Part shown: piece after piece, positions 23,516 through 32,012 of the stretch | How the letters are laid out: each line of letters starts with the position of its first letter | Numbering within the stretch: the stretch's first letter is position 1 | Assembly: GCA_903904855.1 (NCBI GenBank) | Contig: CAIVEH010000210.1 | Span: 1-38,260 of the forward strand | Direction: 5' to 3' | Origin: an uncultured Bacteroidota bacterium | GTDB taxonomy: Bacteria > Bacteroidota > Bacteroidia > Chitinophagales > Chitinophagaceae | Length of the DNA stretch: 38,260 bases | Position numbers and translations under genes: made by a program | The notes under the pieces: model-generated | What the model was told of the DNA's origin: nothing | Database searches by the model: none | The model's input: the letters and a program-made list of their open reading frames with translations, nothing else

Positions 23516-25492
23516 CTATTCATAAATCTTAAACTGTGTCCTTTTCAGGTCCATTTTAGTAAAAGGCGTTACCACCATAGGTATTTTCTCAGTTCGGGTT
23601 TCGCTGGTATCCAGCCCGAACGACTTATCATCTGACAGTGACAGATGCTTAAGGAAGAAATAACTATGCAATATGAAACCATCACTGGCCTTAAACTCAT
23701 TATCTGTAGACAGGAATGTTTCCAGAATAATAAAAATAAAATCGGCAGCAAGGTTGTGTTTACTAAGTGAAGGATATGGGCTTGTTACATCCAGTTCTTT
23801 ATGGGCTACCATTTCTTCCACCACTTTCCGCATCATCAGGTTAATTCGTGGTTGCACACGGAAACCAAGTCTAAATTCAACACGGATTATTTTATCCTTC
23901 TTCAGCTCTTCCACCGTATACTCCATGGTATAGGGCTCATCTGTGCGCTCCACATGCACAAACCAGTATATATCGGCACGTTTGGGCTTGCGGCTGAAAA
24001 TGGAGTAAATTATACGCTCCTCTATCTGGAAAGTATTATTGGCCTTGGTAAGGAAAATAGCGTGGGTGGCAAATTTGGGAACCTTGGTATCATAGCTCAG
24101 GTCATCAAGCAGCTGGATGTACTCCCGCATATTCACAAATTTCAGGAACTTATTGGTGATTTTACGGGCGCGATACCATACATACATCGTAAATATAAGT
24201 CCGAATTCGAATACCAGGAAGAATAACCGCTTAACGATCTTAACTGCATTAGCTATAAAGAAAGAAGACTCAACTGAAACGAAAACTAAAAGTATTATTA
24301 CCACGATCCACAAAGGCCAGTGCTTTACATATCTGAGAAAGTAATATACCAGTATGGTAGTCATCAGCATAGCAATGGTGATCGAAAAACCATAGGCCGC
24401 CGTCATAGCTTCAGAGGTTCGGAAATAAAGAACCACAAGTATACAACCCGTGCATAAAATCCAGTTGATACTGGGAATATATATCTGGCCCCTTATTGTT
24501 GTAGGATATTTCACGCTCACTTTGGGCCAGAAGTTAAGGCTTATGGCTTCACTTATGAGCGTAAACGATCCGCTGATCAATGCCTGGCTGGCAATAATCG
24601 TAGCTGCTGTAGCAATAAGGATAGATGGCAATAAAAATCCATGGGGCACAATTTCGAAGAATGGGTTAATATCTCCCAGGTTCTGCTTATGCTGCAATAA
24701 AACCCAGGCGCCCTGCCCGAGGTAGTTAAGCACCAGTGTTGTTTTTACATAAATCCAGCTAACCTGTATATTTTTTCTGCCGCAATGCCCAAGATCTGAG
24801 TAAAGTGCCTCAGCCCCTGTTGTACACAGAAATACCGCACCAAGCAGCCAGAAGCCCTTAGGATGCAATGTGAGTAACCTGAAACCGTAAATAGGATTTA
24901 ATGCCTTAAATATCTGTGGATAATGCAAAATCTGATTAAGTCCAAGTCCGCCCAACATAAGAAACCAGATAAACATGATAGGGCCAAACGACCATCCTAC
25001 TACCTTTGTACCAAACCGCTGGAAAATAAACAGCAGGATCAGTATGGTCATTACAAGTCCCATAACCAGGTGATTGCCAGGAGCAATTATTCCTTCAAGA
25101 CCTTTTACGCCACCGAGGCCCTCTATAGCCGATGTAACCGAAATAGGCGGGGTAATAATACCATCGGCCAGCAAAGTACCGGCGCCAATCATTGCAGGCA
25201 GCATCAGCTTTTTGCCATAACGGCGCACAAGAGCAAATAATGAGAAGATACCTCCCTCCCCCTTATTATCGGCCTGGAGTGTGATAAGGATATACTTAAA
25301 GGTCGTTTGTAGTGTCAGCGTCCAGAAAACGCACGAAATAGCCCCGAGTACCAGTTCTTCGGTGGCAGCGCCGCCTTCTTTTAATATGGTTTGAAAAGTA
25401 TAAAGTGGGGAAGTACCGATATCACCGAATATGATCCCTAGTGTAATTAAAAGCCCCGCAGTGGTGACTTTTTTAAAATGGTTAGACTCCAT
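23516..25492 (-). CDS. kup: KUP-family potassium uptake transporter
   Basis: The 658-aa membrane protein belongs to the KUP/HAK/KT family and should import K+ coupled to protons. About 12 transmembrane helices fill the first 440 residues, with signatures 'GLLITLGIIFGDIGTSPLYTFQTIL' at 13-37 and 'GEGGIFSLFALVRRYGKKL' about 78-96. The region 'ADGIITPPISVTSAIEGL' (about 109-126) is another hallmark. The C-terminal about 200 residues form the cytoplasmic domain ('HAIFLTKANN', 'YWFVHVERTDEPYTMEYTVEEL'). Length and helix count are normal. A promoter box lies at 25520-25527. Confidence 0.94.
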   Translation of the reverse strand: MESNHFKKVTTAGLLITLGIIFGDIGTSPLYTFQTILKEGGAATEELVLGAISCVFWTLTLQTTFKYILITLQADNKGEGGIFSLFALVRRYGKKLMLPAMIGAGTLLADGIITPPISVTSAIEGLGGVKGLEGIIAPGNHLVMGLVMTILILLFIFQRFGTKVVGWSFGPIMFIWFLMLGGLGLNQILHYPQIFKALNPIYGFRLLTLHPKGFWLLGAVFLCTTGAEALYSDLGHCGRKNIQVSWIYVKTTLVLNYLGQGAWVLLQHKQNLGDINPFFEIVPHGFLLPSILIATAATIIASQALISGSFTLISEAISLNFWPKVSVKYPTTIRGQIYIPSINWILCTGCILVVLYFRTSEAMTAAYGFSITIAMLMTTILVYYFLRYVKHWPLWIVVIILLVFVSVESSFFIANAVKIVKRLFFLVFEFGLIFTMYVWYRARKITNKFLKFVNMREYIQLLDDLSYDTKVPKFATHAIFLTKANNTFQIEERIIYSIFSRKPKRADIYWFVHVERTDEPYTMEYTVEELKKDKIIRVEFRLGFRVQPRINLMMRKVVEEMVAHKELDVTSPYPSLSKHNLAADFIFIILETFLSTDNEFKASDGFILHSYFFLKHLSLSDDKSFGLDTSETRTEKIPMVVTPFTKMDLKRTQFKIYE

Positions 25493-25519
25493 TAATTCCC
25501 TTTGTTATAATTGGGTCTG

Positions 25520-25527
25520 CAAAGGTA
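25520..25527 (-). promoter_or_regulatory. TACCTTTG promoter box for kup
   Basis: The complement of 25520-25527 reads TACCTTTG, matching TAnnTTTG, 27 bases before the kup start codon. Confidence 0.55.
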
Positions 25528-25613
25528 TATCAGTTACTTTTCATAAAAAATTTATTCTTTAAAATTGATTCACTACAGCAATAAGAATTTAGTGTCCATT
25601 GAAATTACTACCG

Positions 25614-26846
25614 TCAGAATTTCTCCAGGCTCTTTCCAATAATTCTTAAGCACTCATCTACCTGCTCCCGGGTTATCAGTAATGGCGGGGCAAACCTGAT
25701 CCTGTCGTTATGAGTAGGCTTGGCTATTAAACCGTTTTCTTTCATTTCCAGGCATATTTCCCAGGCAGTATCTTTATCCGGATGATCTATTACAATTGCA
25801 TTAAATAATCCCTTACCCCTGATTATCGATATATGGTCATGATTCAGCATTTTCAATCCATTCCTGAAATGATCTCCCATAACCCTGGCGTTTTCCGCCA
25901 TCTTTTCATCGGCAAGTACCTGTAGTGCAGTTATTGCAACTTTGCAGGCAAGTGGATTTCCGCCATACGTCGAGCCATGGTCGCCGGGTCTGAGTGTATC
26001 CATTATTTCATTATCAGCCAGTACGGCAGATACCGGCATAGTTCCTCCCGAAAGGGCTTTACCAAGTATTAGTATATCAGGATGCACATTTTCATGATCG
26101 CAACCCAGCATCAGGCCTGTGCGCGACAGCCCGGTCTGTATTTCATCTGCTATAAACAAAACACCAGCCTCCCGGCATAATTCTTCTGCTTTTGACAAAT
26201 ACCCTTCATCCGGAACAATAACACCAGCTTCACCCTGAATGGGCTCAACCAGGAAACCTGTAACAAAAGGATCAGCTAAAGCAATTTGTAAAGCTGTAAT
26301 ATCATTATAAGGAATCAATTCAAAACCCGGTGTAAATGGCCCGAAGCTACGCCGGCTGCTCTCATCACTACTGAAGGAAATAACACTTATTGTACGGCCA
26401 TGAAAATTGTTTTCGCAGGTAATTATTTTTGCTTTGCCCGCTGGAATTCCTTTCACATCATACCCCCATCTGCGGGCCAGTTTCAGCGCTGTCTCCACTG
26501 CTTCCACACCGGTATTCATCGGCAACACCTTATCATAACCAAAAAACCGGGTAATAAATTCCTCATATTCACCCAGTACATTATTATGAAAAGCCCTTGA
26601 AGTAAGTGTAAGCTGCTGCGCCTGCTCAACAAAAGTTTCTATAATCCTCGGATGGCAATGACCCTGGTTGATAGCCGAATAACCTGAAAGAAAATCGTAA
26701 TAACGTTTATCTTCCACATCCCATACAAACACTCCCCTGCCCTTTTTAAGTACAACGGGTAGTGGGTGGTAGTTATGAGCGCCATATTGTTCTTCCTTTT
26801 CAAGATAATATTGGGTAGAGTTTGAGATGTTTTTTGTAGCCTGCAT
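25614..26846 (-). CDS. rocD: Ornithine-oxo-acid transaminase
   Basis: The 410-aa class III PLP aminotransferase should transfer the delta-amino group of ornithine to 2-oxoglutarate, giving glutamate semialdehyde and linking arginine to proline/glutamate metabolism. Characteristic segments are '[44 protein letters not shown]' in the N-terminal half and '[22 protein letters not shown]'. '[13 protein letters not shown]' then leads to '[26 protein letters not shown]', with the PLP lysine in 'GKALSGG', and to '[12 protein letters not shown]'. The overall order fits RocD/OAT better than ArgD. It shares a divergent intergenic region with the AlgX-like gene. Confidence 0.93.
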   Translation of the reverse strand: MQATKNISNSTQYYLEKEEQYGAHNYHPLPVVLKKGRGVFVWDVEDKRYYDFLSGYSAINQGHCHPRIIETFVEQAQQLTLTSRAFHNNVLGEYEEFITRFFGYDKVLPMNTGVEAVETALKLARRWGYDVKGIPAGKAKIITCENNFHGRTISVISFSSDESSRRSFGPFTPGFELIPYNDITALQIALADPFVTGFLVEPIQGEAGVIVPDEGYLSKAEELCREAGVLFIADEIQTGLSRTGLMLGCDHENVHPDILILGKALSGGTMPVSAVLADNEIMDTLRPGDHGSTYGGNPLACKVAITALQVLADEKMAENARVMGDHFRNGLKMLNHDHISIIRGKGLFNAIVIDHPDKDTAWEICLEMKENGLIAKPTHNDRIRFAPPLLITREQVDECLRIIGKSLEKF

Positions 26847-26850
26847 AGTG

Positions 26851-26858
26851 CAAAAATA
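26851..26858 (-). promoter_or_regulatory. TATTTTTG promoter box, near-leaderless, for rocD
   Basis: The complement of 26851-26858 reads TATTTTTG and ends 4 bases before the rocD ATG. The geometry is the same as at the GlcD-like gene (1447-1454), so the mRNA would start at or beside the start codon. Confidence 0.6.
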
Positions 26859-26879
26859 CGATTTTAACCTGCACAGCTG

Positions 26880-26887
26880 TACTTTTG
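26880..26887 (+). promoter_or_regulatory. TACTTTTG promoter box for the AlgX-like gene
   Basis: TACTTTTG fits TAnnTTTG on the plus strand, 22 bases from the divergent rocD box. A leader of about 140 bases would precede the ATG at 27034. Confidence 0.5.
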
Positions 26888-27033
26888 TTCCCGAAATCGA
26901 GATTACTTCATTTATAATTAATGGAAAGGATCCTGACTAATTTCACCAAAAGATCCATTCAGGGTATTTGCCTTACCGAATGGGAAATTATTTATTTCCG
27001 GTTTTATACCTACCTTCAAAACCTGATTTCCTG

Positions 27034-28182
27034 ATGAGACCTGATTATAAAAAGGGATTATTTACCCTCCTCTTTATTGTGCTTTTACTGCCATTTGTAC
27101 AGCAATGCCTGCCATTTATTGACAGCGGCAAACTATTTGGTTATTATACTGATTCACCTGATGCAACCTTCTCATTTGAAAAATGGTGGGACGGGTCTTA
27201 CCAGAAAAATAAAGGGAACTACTGTAATGATCATATAGGTTTCAGGCCCGACCTGCTGCGGGTTAACGGGCAGATAGATTATTCCCTTTTTTACAAAGTC
27301 AATTATGGCGGCACCTGTGCAGGTAAAGACGATTACTTGTTTTATGATAATTACATTACTGCTTATTACGGGTTGGATTATGCAGGGAGGGCCAAACTGG
27401 AAACCCAGATGCTAAGGCTCAAGGCATTGCAGGACACTTTTGCACATATGGGCAAGTCGCTTATTTTAGTATTTGCACCCTGTAAAGCATGGTATTGCAG
27501 CAAATATCTTCCCGACAATAAGAAACCGGATGAAAACCGGCCAAATAATTATACAACCTGCATAAGACTGGCTGACTCATTAGGTATTAATATGATAGAT
27601 TTCAATGTCTGGTTTCTTAAGTTGAGAGATACAAGCAAGGAATTACTTTACCCGAAGCAGGGAATCCATTGGACTAATTATGGTTCAGTACTGGCAACCG
27701 ATAGCCTGATAAAATACATTGAAAAACTGCGGCATATTCATTTGCCTCATCCCTACTGGGCCAGCGTTTATCACACAACAGATCCGCAGGACCCCGATAA
27801 TGACATGGGGAATATTCTGAACCTGATATGGCCGGTGGTTAAAGAAACGTTCTGTTATCCAGTAGTAAAATTCATGCAGGATTCTTCAACATCTCATCTG
27901 AACGCTATTCACATTGGCGACAGCTACAATATCAATTTACTACGGACTGGCATGCTGCAGAATATGTATGGGGACAACTGGCAATTCTGGTTTGGTTTTA
28001 AGCATATTTTTAACCCCAAAACTTATATGGAATGGACCTATCCACAGATTGCAAATACCGATTGGAAGGGTGAAATATTAAAAGCAGACTGCATCATATT
28101 ACTCAATACACCCAGAAGTGCAGATGATTTAGCAAGTGGTTTTATTGATTCAGCTTATCATTACTTTTACCCAGGAAAATAG
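27034..28182 (+). CDS. AlgX/AlgJ-like SGNH-fold protein (putative O-acetyltransferase)
   Basis: The 382-aa product (from MRPDYKKG) has one N-terminal hydrophobic anchor (about residues 8-24) and an extracytoplasmic SGNH-type domain. The pattern 'GIHWTNYGS' (HWT at 212-214) and the nucleophile motif 'HIGDSYN' (GDSY 295-298, Ser297) match the AlgX/AlgJ family, which O-acetylates exported polysaccharides. 'GKDDYLFYDN' and 'SLILVFAPCKAWYC' fit the family's early strands. It stands alone, without the MBOAT partner AlgI. Longer starts (ATG 26980, TTG 26968) are open, but 27034 puts the anchor nearest the N-terminus. Confidence 0.78.
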   Translation: MRPDYKKGLFTLLFIVLLLPFVQQCLPFIDSGKLFGYYTDSPDATFSFEKWWDGSYQKNKGNYCNDHIGFRPDLLRVNGQIDYSLFYKVNYGGTCAGKDDYLFYDNYITAYYGLDYAGRAKLETQMLRLKALQDTFAHMGKSLILVFAPCKAWYCSKYLPDNKKPDENRPNNYTTCIRLADSLGINMIDFNVWFLKLRDTSKELLYPKQGIHWTNYGSVLATDSLIKYIEKLRHIHLPHPYWASVYHTTDPQDPDNDMGNILNLIWPVVKETFCYPVVKFMQDSSTSHLNAIHIGDSYNINLLRTGMLQNMYGDNWQFWFGFKHIFNPKTYMEWTYPQIANTDWKGEILKADCIILLNTPRSADDLASGFIDSAYHYFYPGK

Positions 28183-28311
28183 TGCTTAATATTGTTATTT
28201 ATTGTCTAATTGACAAATAATATTGCCATCAGGTGTTTTTTGCGACTAAATGGCACTAAATTTATTCTGGATTAAATTTTGCTACACAATTTCAAATACA
28301 AAGATCAATTT

Positions 28312-29016
28312 ATGAATCAGAACGAGTTTCGCAAGTATGCCATCAAGCATCATGGCATCAGCAGTCTGGCAGTAGATAGTTATACTTCTTCATTGTTCAA
28401 GACGCCGAATGCACTAACACCCTACATTATTGAGGAGCGCCCTATGAATGTAGCCTCAATGGACGTGTTTTCCCGGTTGATGATGGACCGCATCATTTTT
28501 CTAGGAGAAGGCATCAACGACTATGTTGCCAATATTGTAACAGCACAGTTATTGTTCCTGGAGAGCACAGACCGGACACGCGATATCCAGATGTATCTGA
28601 ACAGCCCGGGAGGCAGTGTTTATGCAGGTCTGGGTATCTACGATACCATGCAGATCATTAACCCCGATGTTTCGACCATCTGTACCGGTATTGCAGCTTC
28701 AATGGCTGCCGTGCTAATGTGTGCCGGCAGTAAAGGCAAACGTACGGCTCTGCGCCACAGCCGTATTATGATTCACCAACCCTTAGGCGGCGCTGAAGGA
28801 CAGGCAAGCGATATTGAAATTACAGCCCGTGAAATAGGTAAACTGAAAAAGGAACTGTATGAGATCATTGCCCTTCATTCGGGTCAGGACCTTGCAAAGG
28901 TAGAAAGAGACAGCGACCGTGATTACTGGATGACTGCTGCCGAAGCCAAAGATTATGGTATGGTAGATGAAGTGCTGGAACGCAACCCACGCAAGGCTGC
29001 CGCAGATGGCAAATAA
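28312..29016 (+). CDS. clpP: ATP-dependent Clp protease proteolytic subunit
   Basis: The 234-aa product is ClpP, a self-compartmentalised serine protease that works with ClpX or ClpA-type ATPases. The triad is visible: Ser130 in 'GIAASMAAVLMCAGSKGKR', His155 in 'RIMIHQP', and the Asp of 'ERDSDRDYWM' (200-206). The 'MYLNSPGGSVYAGLGIYD' segment (94-111) lies near the oxyanion loop. I chose the ATG at 28312 because the longer frame starts only at a TTG (28279). The N-terminal about 30 residues are longer than in E. coli ClpP and may be a propeptide. A strong terminator follows, and no clpX is adjacent. Confidence 0.94.
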   Translation: MNQNEFRKYAIKHHGISSLAVDSYTSSLFKTPNALTPYIIEERPMNVASMDVFSRLMMDRIIFLGEGINDYVANIVTAQLLFLESTDRTRDIQMYLNSPGGSVYAGLGIYDTMQIINPDVSTICTGIAASMAAVLMCAGSKGKRTALRHSRIMIHQPLGGAEGQASDIEITAREIGKLKKELYEIIALHSGQDLAKVERDSDRDYWMTAAEAKDYGMVDEVLERNPRKAAADGK

Positions 29017-29035
29017 GTATTAAAATAACAACTAA

Positions 29036-29079
29036 AAAAGCCGGTGATTTTGGTAAATTTCCAAAAACCACCGGCTTTT
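29036..29079. terminator. Bidirectional intrinsic terminator between clpP and pyrH
   Basis: The outer stem is GCCGGTG (29040-29046) with CACCGGC (29069-29075), extended by AAAA and TTTT flanks. The inner stem is TTTTGG/CCAAAA (29048-29053, 29061-29066) with a TAAATTT loop. T-rich flanks on both strands (CTTTTCTT after, AAAAAA before) let it serve clpP and the convergent pyrH. Confidence 0.85.
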
Positions 29080-29185
29080 CTTATTAAGCTTTTAAATTGA
29101 AATTTCAGTTTGTAACTGAATTAGCAAATAATAAATTGATGTAGCAAGCTAATGTTGAATTAAAAAGCCATTTCCAACCTGCGAC

Positions 29186-29896
29186 TTATGACACCAGGGT
29201 ACCAACCATCTGCCCCGTTACTACACTCAGCAGATTCCCGCTCCGGTTCATGTCAAATACTATTATAGGCAGATTATTCTCCTGGCACAATGTAAATGCA
29301 GTCATATCCATCACCTTAAGGTTCTGACTGATTACTTCTGCAAATGTTAAGTGCTCATACCTTGTAGCTGATGGGTCTTTCTCCGGGTCGGCAGTATAAA
29401 TACCATCTACCCGGGTTCCCTTCAGAATCACATCAGCATTAATTTCTATTGCCCTGAGAGAACCAGCTGTATCAGTAGTAAAATAAGGATTCCCGGTACC
29501 AGCGCCAAAGATCACTACCCTTCCTTTTTCCAGGTGGCGCATAGCCCTGCGGCGGATATAAGGTTCAGCCACCTGCTCCATTTTAATAGCGCTTTGTAGC
29601 CTTGTATTCACGCCTTCTTTTTCCAATGCAGCCTGCAGCGCCATACCGTTGATCACGGTAGCCAGCATACCCATATAGTCGCCCTGGGCACGCTCAATGC
29701 CTGTTTCAGCTTCGTTCATGCCGCGGTAAATATTCCCTCCGCCTATTACAATTGCCACCTGAACACCTATCTCAGTTATCTTCTTGATTTCCTTGGCATA
29801 TTGTTCCAGCATTTTGGAATCAATGCCAAAATTGCGAACACCCATCAGAGATTCACCCGATAGCTTTAAAAGAACCCGACTATACTTTGGTAGCAT
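29186..29896 (-). CDS. pyrH: UMP kinase
   Basis: The 236-aa product is the amino-acid-kinase-fold uridylate kinase that converts UMP to UDP, an essential pyrimidine step. It begins '[29 protein letters not shown]', with the family's conserved Lys in 'LKLSGE'. It then shows '[41 protein letters not shown]' and '[23 protein letters not shown]', the ATP/GTP-site segments. The C-terminal '[32 protein letters not shown]' is also typical. It is commonly next to frr, but frr is not in this window. Confidence 0.95.
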   Translation of the reverse strand: MLPKYSRVLLKLSGESLMGVRNFGIDSKMLEQYAKEIKKITEIGVQVAIVIGGGNIYRGMNEAETGIERAQGDYMGMLATVINGMALQAALEKEGVNTRLQSAIKMEQVAEPYIRRRAMRHLEKGRVVIFGAGTGNPYFTTDTAGSLRAIEINADVILKGTRVDGIYTADPEKDPSATRYEHLTFAEVISQNLKVMDMTAFTLCQENNLPIIVFDMNRSGNLLSVVTGQMVGTLVS

Positions 29897-30173
29897 ACTA
29901 AATTATGGTTTGAAGAGATTGTGCAAAAGAAAGAAAAATTCTGCACTGTTTTTATGATTAATTGCAAATTAAATTTGGTAGATTAAAGGGATTATGATTT
30001 GATGTGTGAAACTGAACATTAGCTTATTCTATTAGAAGTAATAAATAATAAAATAATTAAAGTTCATCCTAATATACCATAGTAATAATATTGTTCTAAA
30101 TCAACAGTATACTTTTGTCAATTACAATAAGTAGATTCAAACAATTACACACGGTAATTTCTACTCATGATTT

Positions 30174-30755
30174 TTATTTCATTGCCTGCTGCAACATTTT
30201 TATAACACCATCCTTGTCAAGCCGGGAATCCTTTACAGATTGCTTCAGGTAATCGCTTACTTCGGCTTTATTGGCATAATCCAGTGCGGTCTTACCCATA
30301 TTATCTTTGGCATTTACTTTTGCGCCATGTTTCAACAGCAATTCCACCACATCCAGTTTTGCATTCTGTGCGGCAAGCATAAGCGGGGTAATACCGTCAT
30401 TTGAAACCGCATTTATATCAGCACCTTTATTTACCAGCATCAAGCTGATACCCTTTCCGCTGTAATAAGCACAGCCAACCATTAATTCAGTTCGCCCTTT
30501 GGGAGATCTTACCTTATCCGGAATAGCTCCATGCCCCAACAGAAACCGCACCATTGGTTCATCGGCCCACCTGCAGGCAGTCATTAATGCTGTTGTCCCA
30601 TCCTTATCCGGTTGGTTCACATCTCCACCCTTCTTGATCAGTTGTGCAGCAGTTAGTGTATCCTTTTTATCCAGAGCCTCTTTTAAAGTCTGGGAATGGG
30701 CAACCGGAGCAAGAAAAACTAAAGCTATCGATAATGCCAACTGTTTTATATTCAT
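30174..30755 (-). CDS. Exported ankyrin-repeat protein
   Basis: The 193-aa product has a signal peptide (MNIKQLALSIALVFLAPVAHS) and about four to five ankyrin repeats of about 33 residues. They show in 'LIKKGGDVNQPDKDGTTALMTACRWADEPMVRFLLGHGA', 'GRTELMVGCAYYSGKGISLMLVNKGADINAVSNDGITPLMLAAQNAKLDVVELLLKHGAKVNAKDNMGKTALDYA'. It is a small periplasmic or surface protein likely to bind another protein. No other domain is present. It lacks a clear promoter or terminator in the 277-base spacer toward pyrH. Confidence 0.85.
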   Translation of the reverse strand: MNIKQLALSIALVFLAPVAHSQTLKEALDKKDTLTAAQLIKKGGDVNQPDKDGTTALMTACRWADEPMVRFLLGHGAIPDKVRSPKGRTELMVGCAYYSGKGISLMLVNKGADINAVSNDGITPLMLAAQNAKLDVVELLLKHGAKVNAKDNMGKTALDYANKAEVSDYLKQSVKDSRLDKDGVIKMLQQAMK

Positions 30756-30891
30756 AAAATACTGGTTTTAATTAACGGTATTCAATAATGATTTTAACCT
30801 TGTTCTATGTGCTGATTTCAGTGGCAGCAACAAACCGAAAACTGTTAAATCCAAGGTCTATTTACCGGTTTCAGCAAATTGCCCCAACAAG

Positions 30892-31047
30892 CTAAAGTAT
30901 CCTTTTACCCTGGATAATTCTCAAAAGCACAGCAATCACTGCAATAACAAAAAGAATGTGGATCAACCTGCCAATATGGAACATAAAAAAACCTAATGCC
31001 CAACCGATAACGAAAACCACTGCAATAATATAAAGTAGAGATCTCAT
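30892..31047 (-). CDS. lmo0937-family small membrane protein (51 aa)
   Basis: The frame from the ATG at 31045-31047 reads MRSLLYIIAVVFVIGWALGFFMFHIGRLIHILFVIAVIAVLLRIIQGKRIL. Two hydrophobic segments (residues about 4-22 and 29-44) are joined by a short loop, and the end is basic. This is the lmo0937-type small membrane protein common in Bacteroidota and Firmicutes, with no known function but often stress-responsive. A TAACTTTG promoter box (complement of 31091-31098) lies 43 bases before it. Confidence 0.85.
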   Translation of the reverse strand: MRSLLYIIAVVFVIGWALGFFMFHIGRLIHILFVIAVIAVLLRIIQGKRIL

Positions 31048-31090
31048 TTTTTTGTTTTTAAAAATTACTAATCAGCTTTTTCTACAGTAT

Positions 31091-31098
31091 CAAAGTTA
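31091..31098 (-). promoter_or_regulatory. TAACTTTG promoter box for the small membrane protein
   Basis: The complement of 31091-31098 reads TAACTTTG, matching TAnnTTTG, on the minus strand. Confidence 0.55.
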
Positions 31099-31282
31099 GC
31101 AATTTTCTTATTCTATTACTCCGAAATTATAATACAAAATTGGCGTGATTATTTATAAAAAGAGATATGAATGCATAAAATTCAAATAACAATAAAACAA
31201 ATTTCTGTCAACCAATTTCAGACAATTCAAAAGAAACTAACACCCTGTGGATACTTATTTAAACCTATGATGATCATAATAT

Positions 31283-31290
31283 TATTTTTG
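31283..31290 (+). promoter_or_regulatory. TATTTTTG promoter box for the two-helix membrane protein
   Basis: TATTTTTG fits TAnnTTTG on the plus strand and lies 19 bases before the ATG at 31310. Confidence 0.5.
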
Positions 31291-31309
31291 TATCAAATAA
31301 TCTTTATCC

Positions 31310-31921
31310 ATGCCATTGACAACGTTGAAGGACGACCTCCTTGCCGAATTCAGGGAAGAAAGGGTTATGATCAACGAACAGATAGCCCTGCTCGACCCTC
31401 TTGCCACTTCTTTACGCAAGCCTGCAGCACAAAGACTACTCAGCAGCAGCACACTGGCGCTTAGTGAGTATATATGCTACATTATCAGTCTTGGCGGTGT
31501 AGCCTGTATCTGTTTTATGCATAAAATTTACCCTTTCAGCGGACTATATGATATTTTCTATAACCCCGGTATCAGAAATACAATTGGCGGCCCCAATCTG
31601 ATGTATCTCACCCTTGGCGTTTATTCCCTGGCATCAATAGGCGTTGCCCTTACCTTTATTTTAGGCCGTGTTGCCCGCGAAATGAGACTTAAAAATGAGA
31701 TACTCTACCATGCAGGAAAAGATATTAAAACCATTGTAGGCCAGCATCTGGAACGCAAAGCAGCATTAGATACTATTGAGCAGCGACATATGCTGGGTAT
31801 GTCGGGCATACAGCAACCTTTGCAACAGAAAGTATCTACACTTGCCCCTGCGGCCAATACACCATTTATGGCCTCCCTTACTGGTTCAATAAATGAATTC
31901 CCTAATCCAGGATTTGAATAA
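31310..31921 (+). CDS. Two-helix membrane protein of unknown function
   Basis: The 203-aa product has a charged N-terminal stretch of about 48 residues rich in Leu, Glu and Arg, likely a helix or coiled coil ('TLKDDLLAEFREERVMINEQIALLDPLATSLRK'). Two transmembrane helices follow (about 53-71 and 99-118), separated by a loop of about 25 residues. A long C-terminal tail ends in '...FPNPGFE'. After the second helix come 'ILYHAGKDIKTIVGQHLERKAALDTIEQRHML'. No family was recognised. It is single, with a promoter box at 31283. Confidence 0.75.
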   Translation: MPLTTLKDDLLAEFREERVMINEQIALLDPLATSLRKPAAQRLLSSSTLALSEYICYIISLGGVACICFMHKIYPFSGLYDIFYNPGIRNTIGGPNLMYLTLGVYSLASIGVALTFILGRVAREMRLKNEILYHAGKDIKTIVGQHLERKAALDTIEQRHMLGMSGIQQPLQQKVSTLAPAANTPFMASLTGSINEFPNPGFE

Positions 31922-31938
31922 TCAGATATAGTTTGATC

Positions 31939-31974
31939 ATTAGTTTGCAGCAATTGTTTATGCTGCAAACTAAT
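31939..31974. terminator. Perfect 14-bp hairpin between convergent genes
   Basis: ATTAGTTTGCAGCA (31939-31952) pairs with TGCTGCAAACTAAT (31961-31974) around an 8-base loop. It sits between convergent genes 31921 and 32013. Neither flank carries a strong T-run, so termination strength is uncertain. Confidence 0.55.
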
Positions 31975-32011
31975 AACAATCAACTTTCAATTTTAAACTA
32001 AAAACCACCAA
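31963..32011. repeat. Heptad array abutting the stop codon (7 x 7 bp)
   Basis: On the minus strand the sequence splits into TTGGTGG, TTTTTAG, TTTAAAA, TTGAAAG, TTGATTG, TTATTAG, TTTGCAG. All seven begin with TT and most end in AG. The array runs from just beyond the stop of the BNR gene (32013) into the right arm of the hairpin. Confidence 0.55.
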
Positions 32012-32012
32012 C

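Noticed and set aside
28183-28230. Hairpin around TTGTC..GACAA after the AlgX-like gene
   Set aside because: The longer pairing is interrupted by mismatches and lacks a T-run, so I do not call it a terminator.
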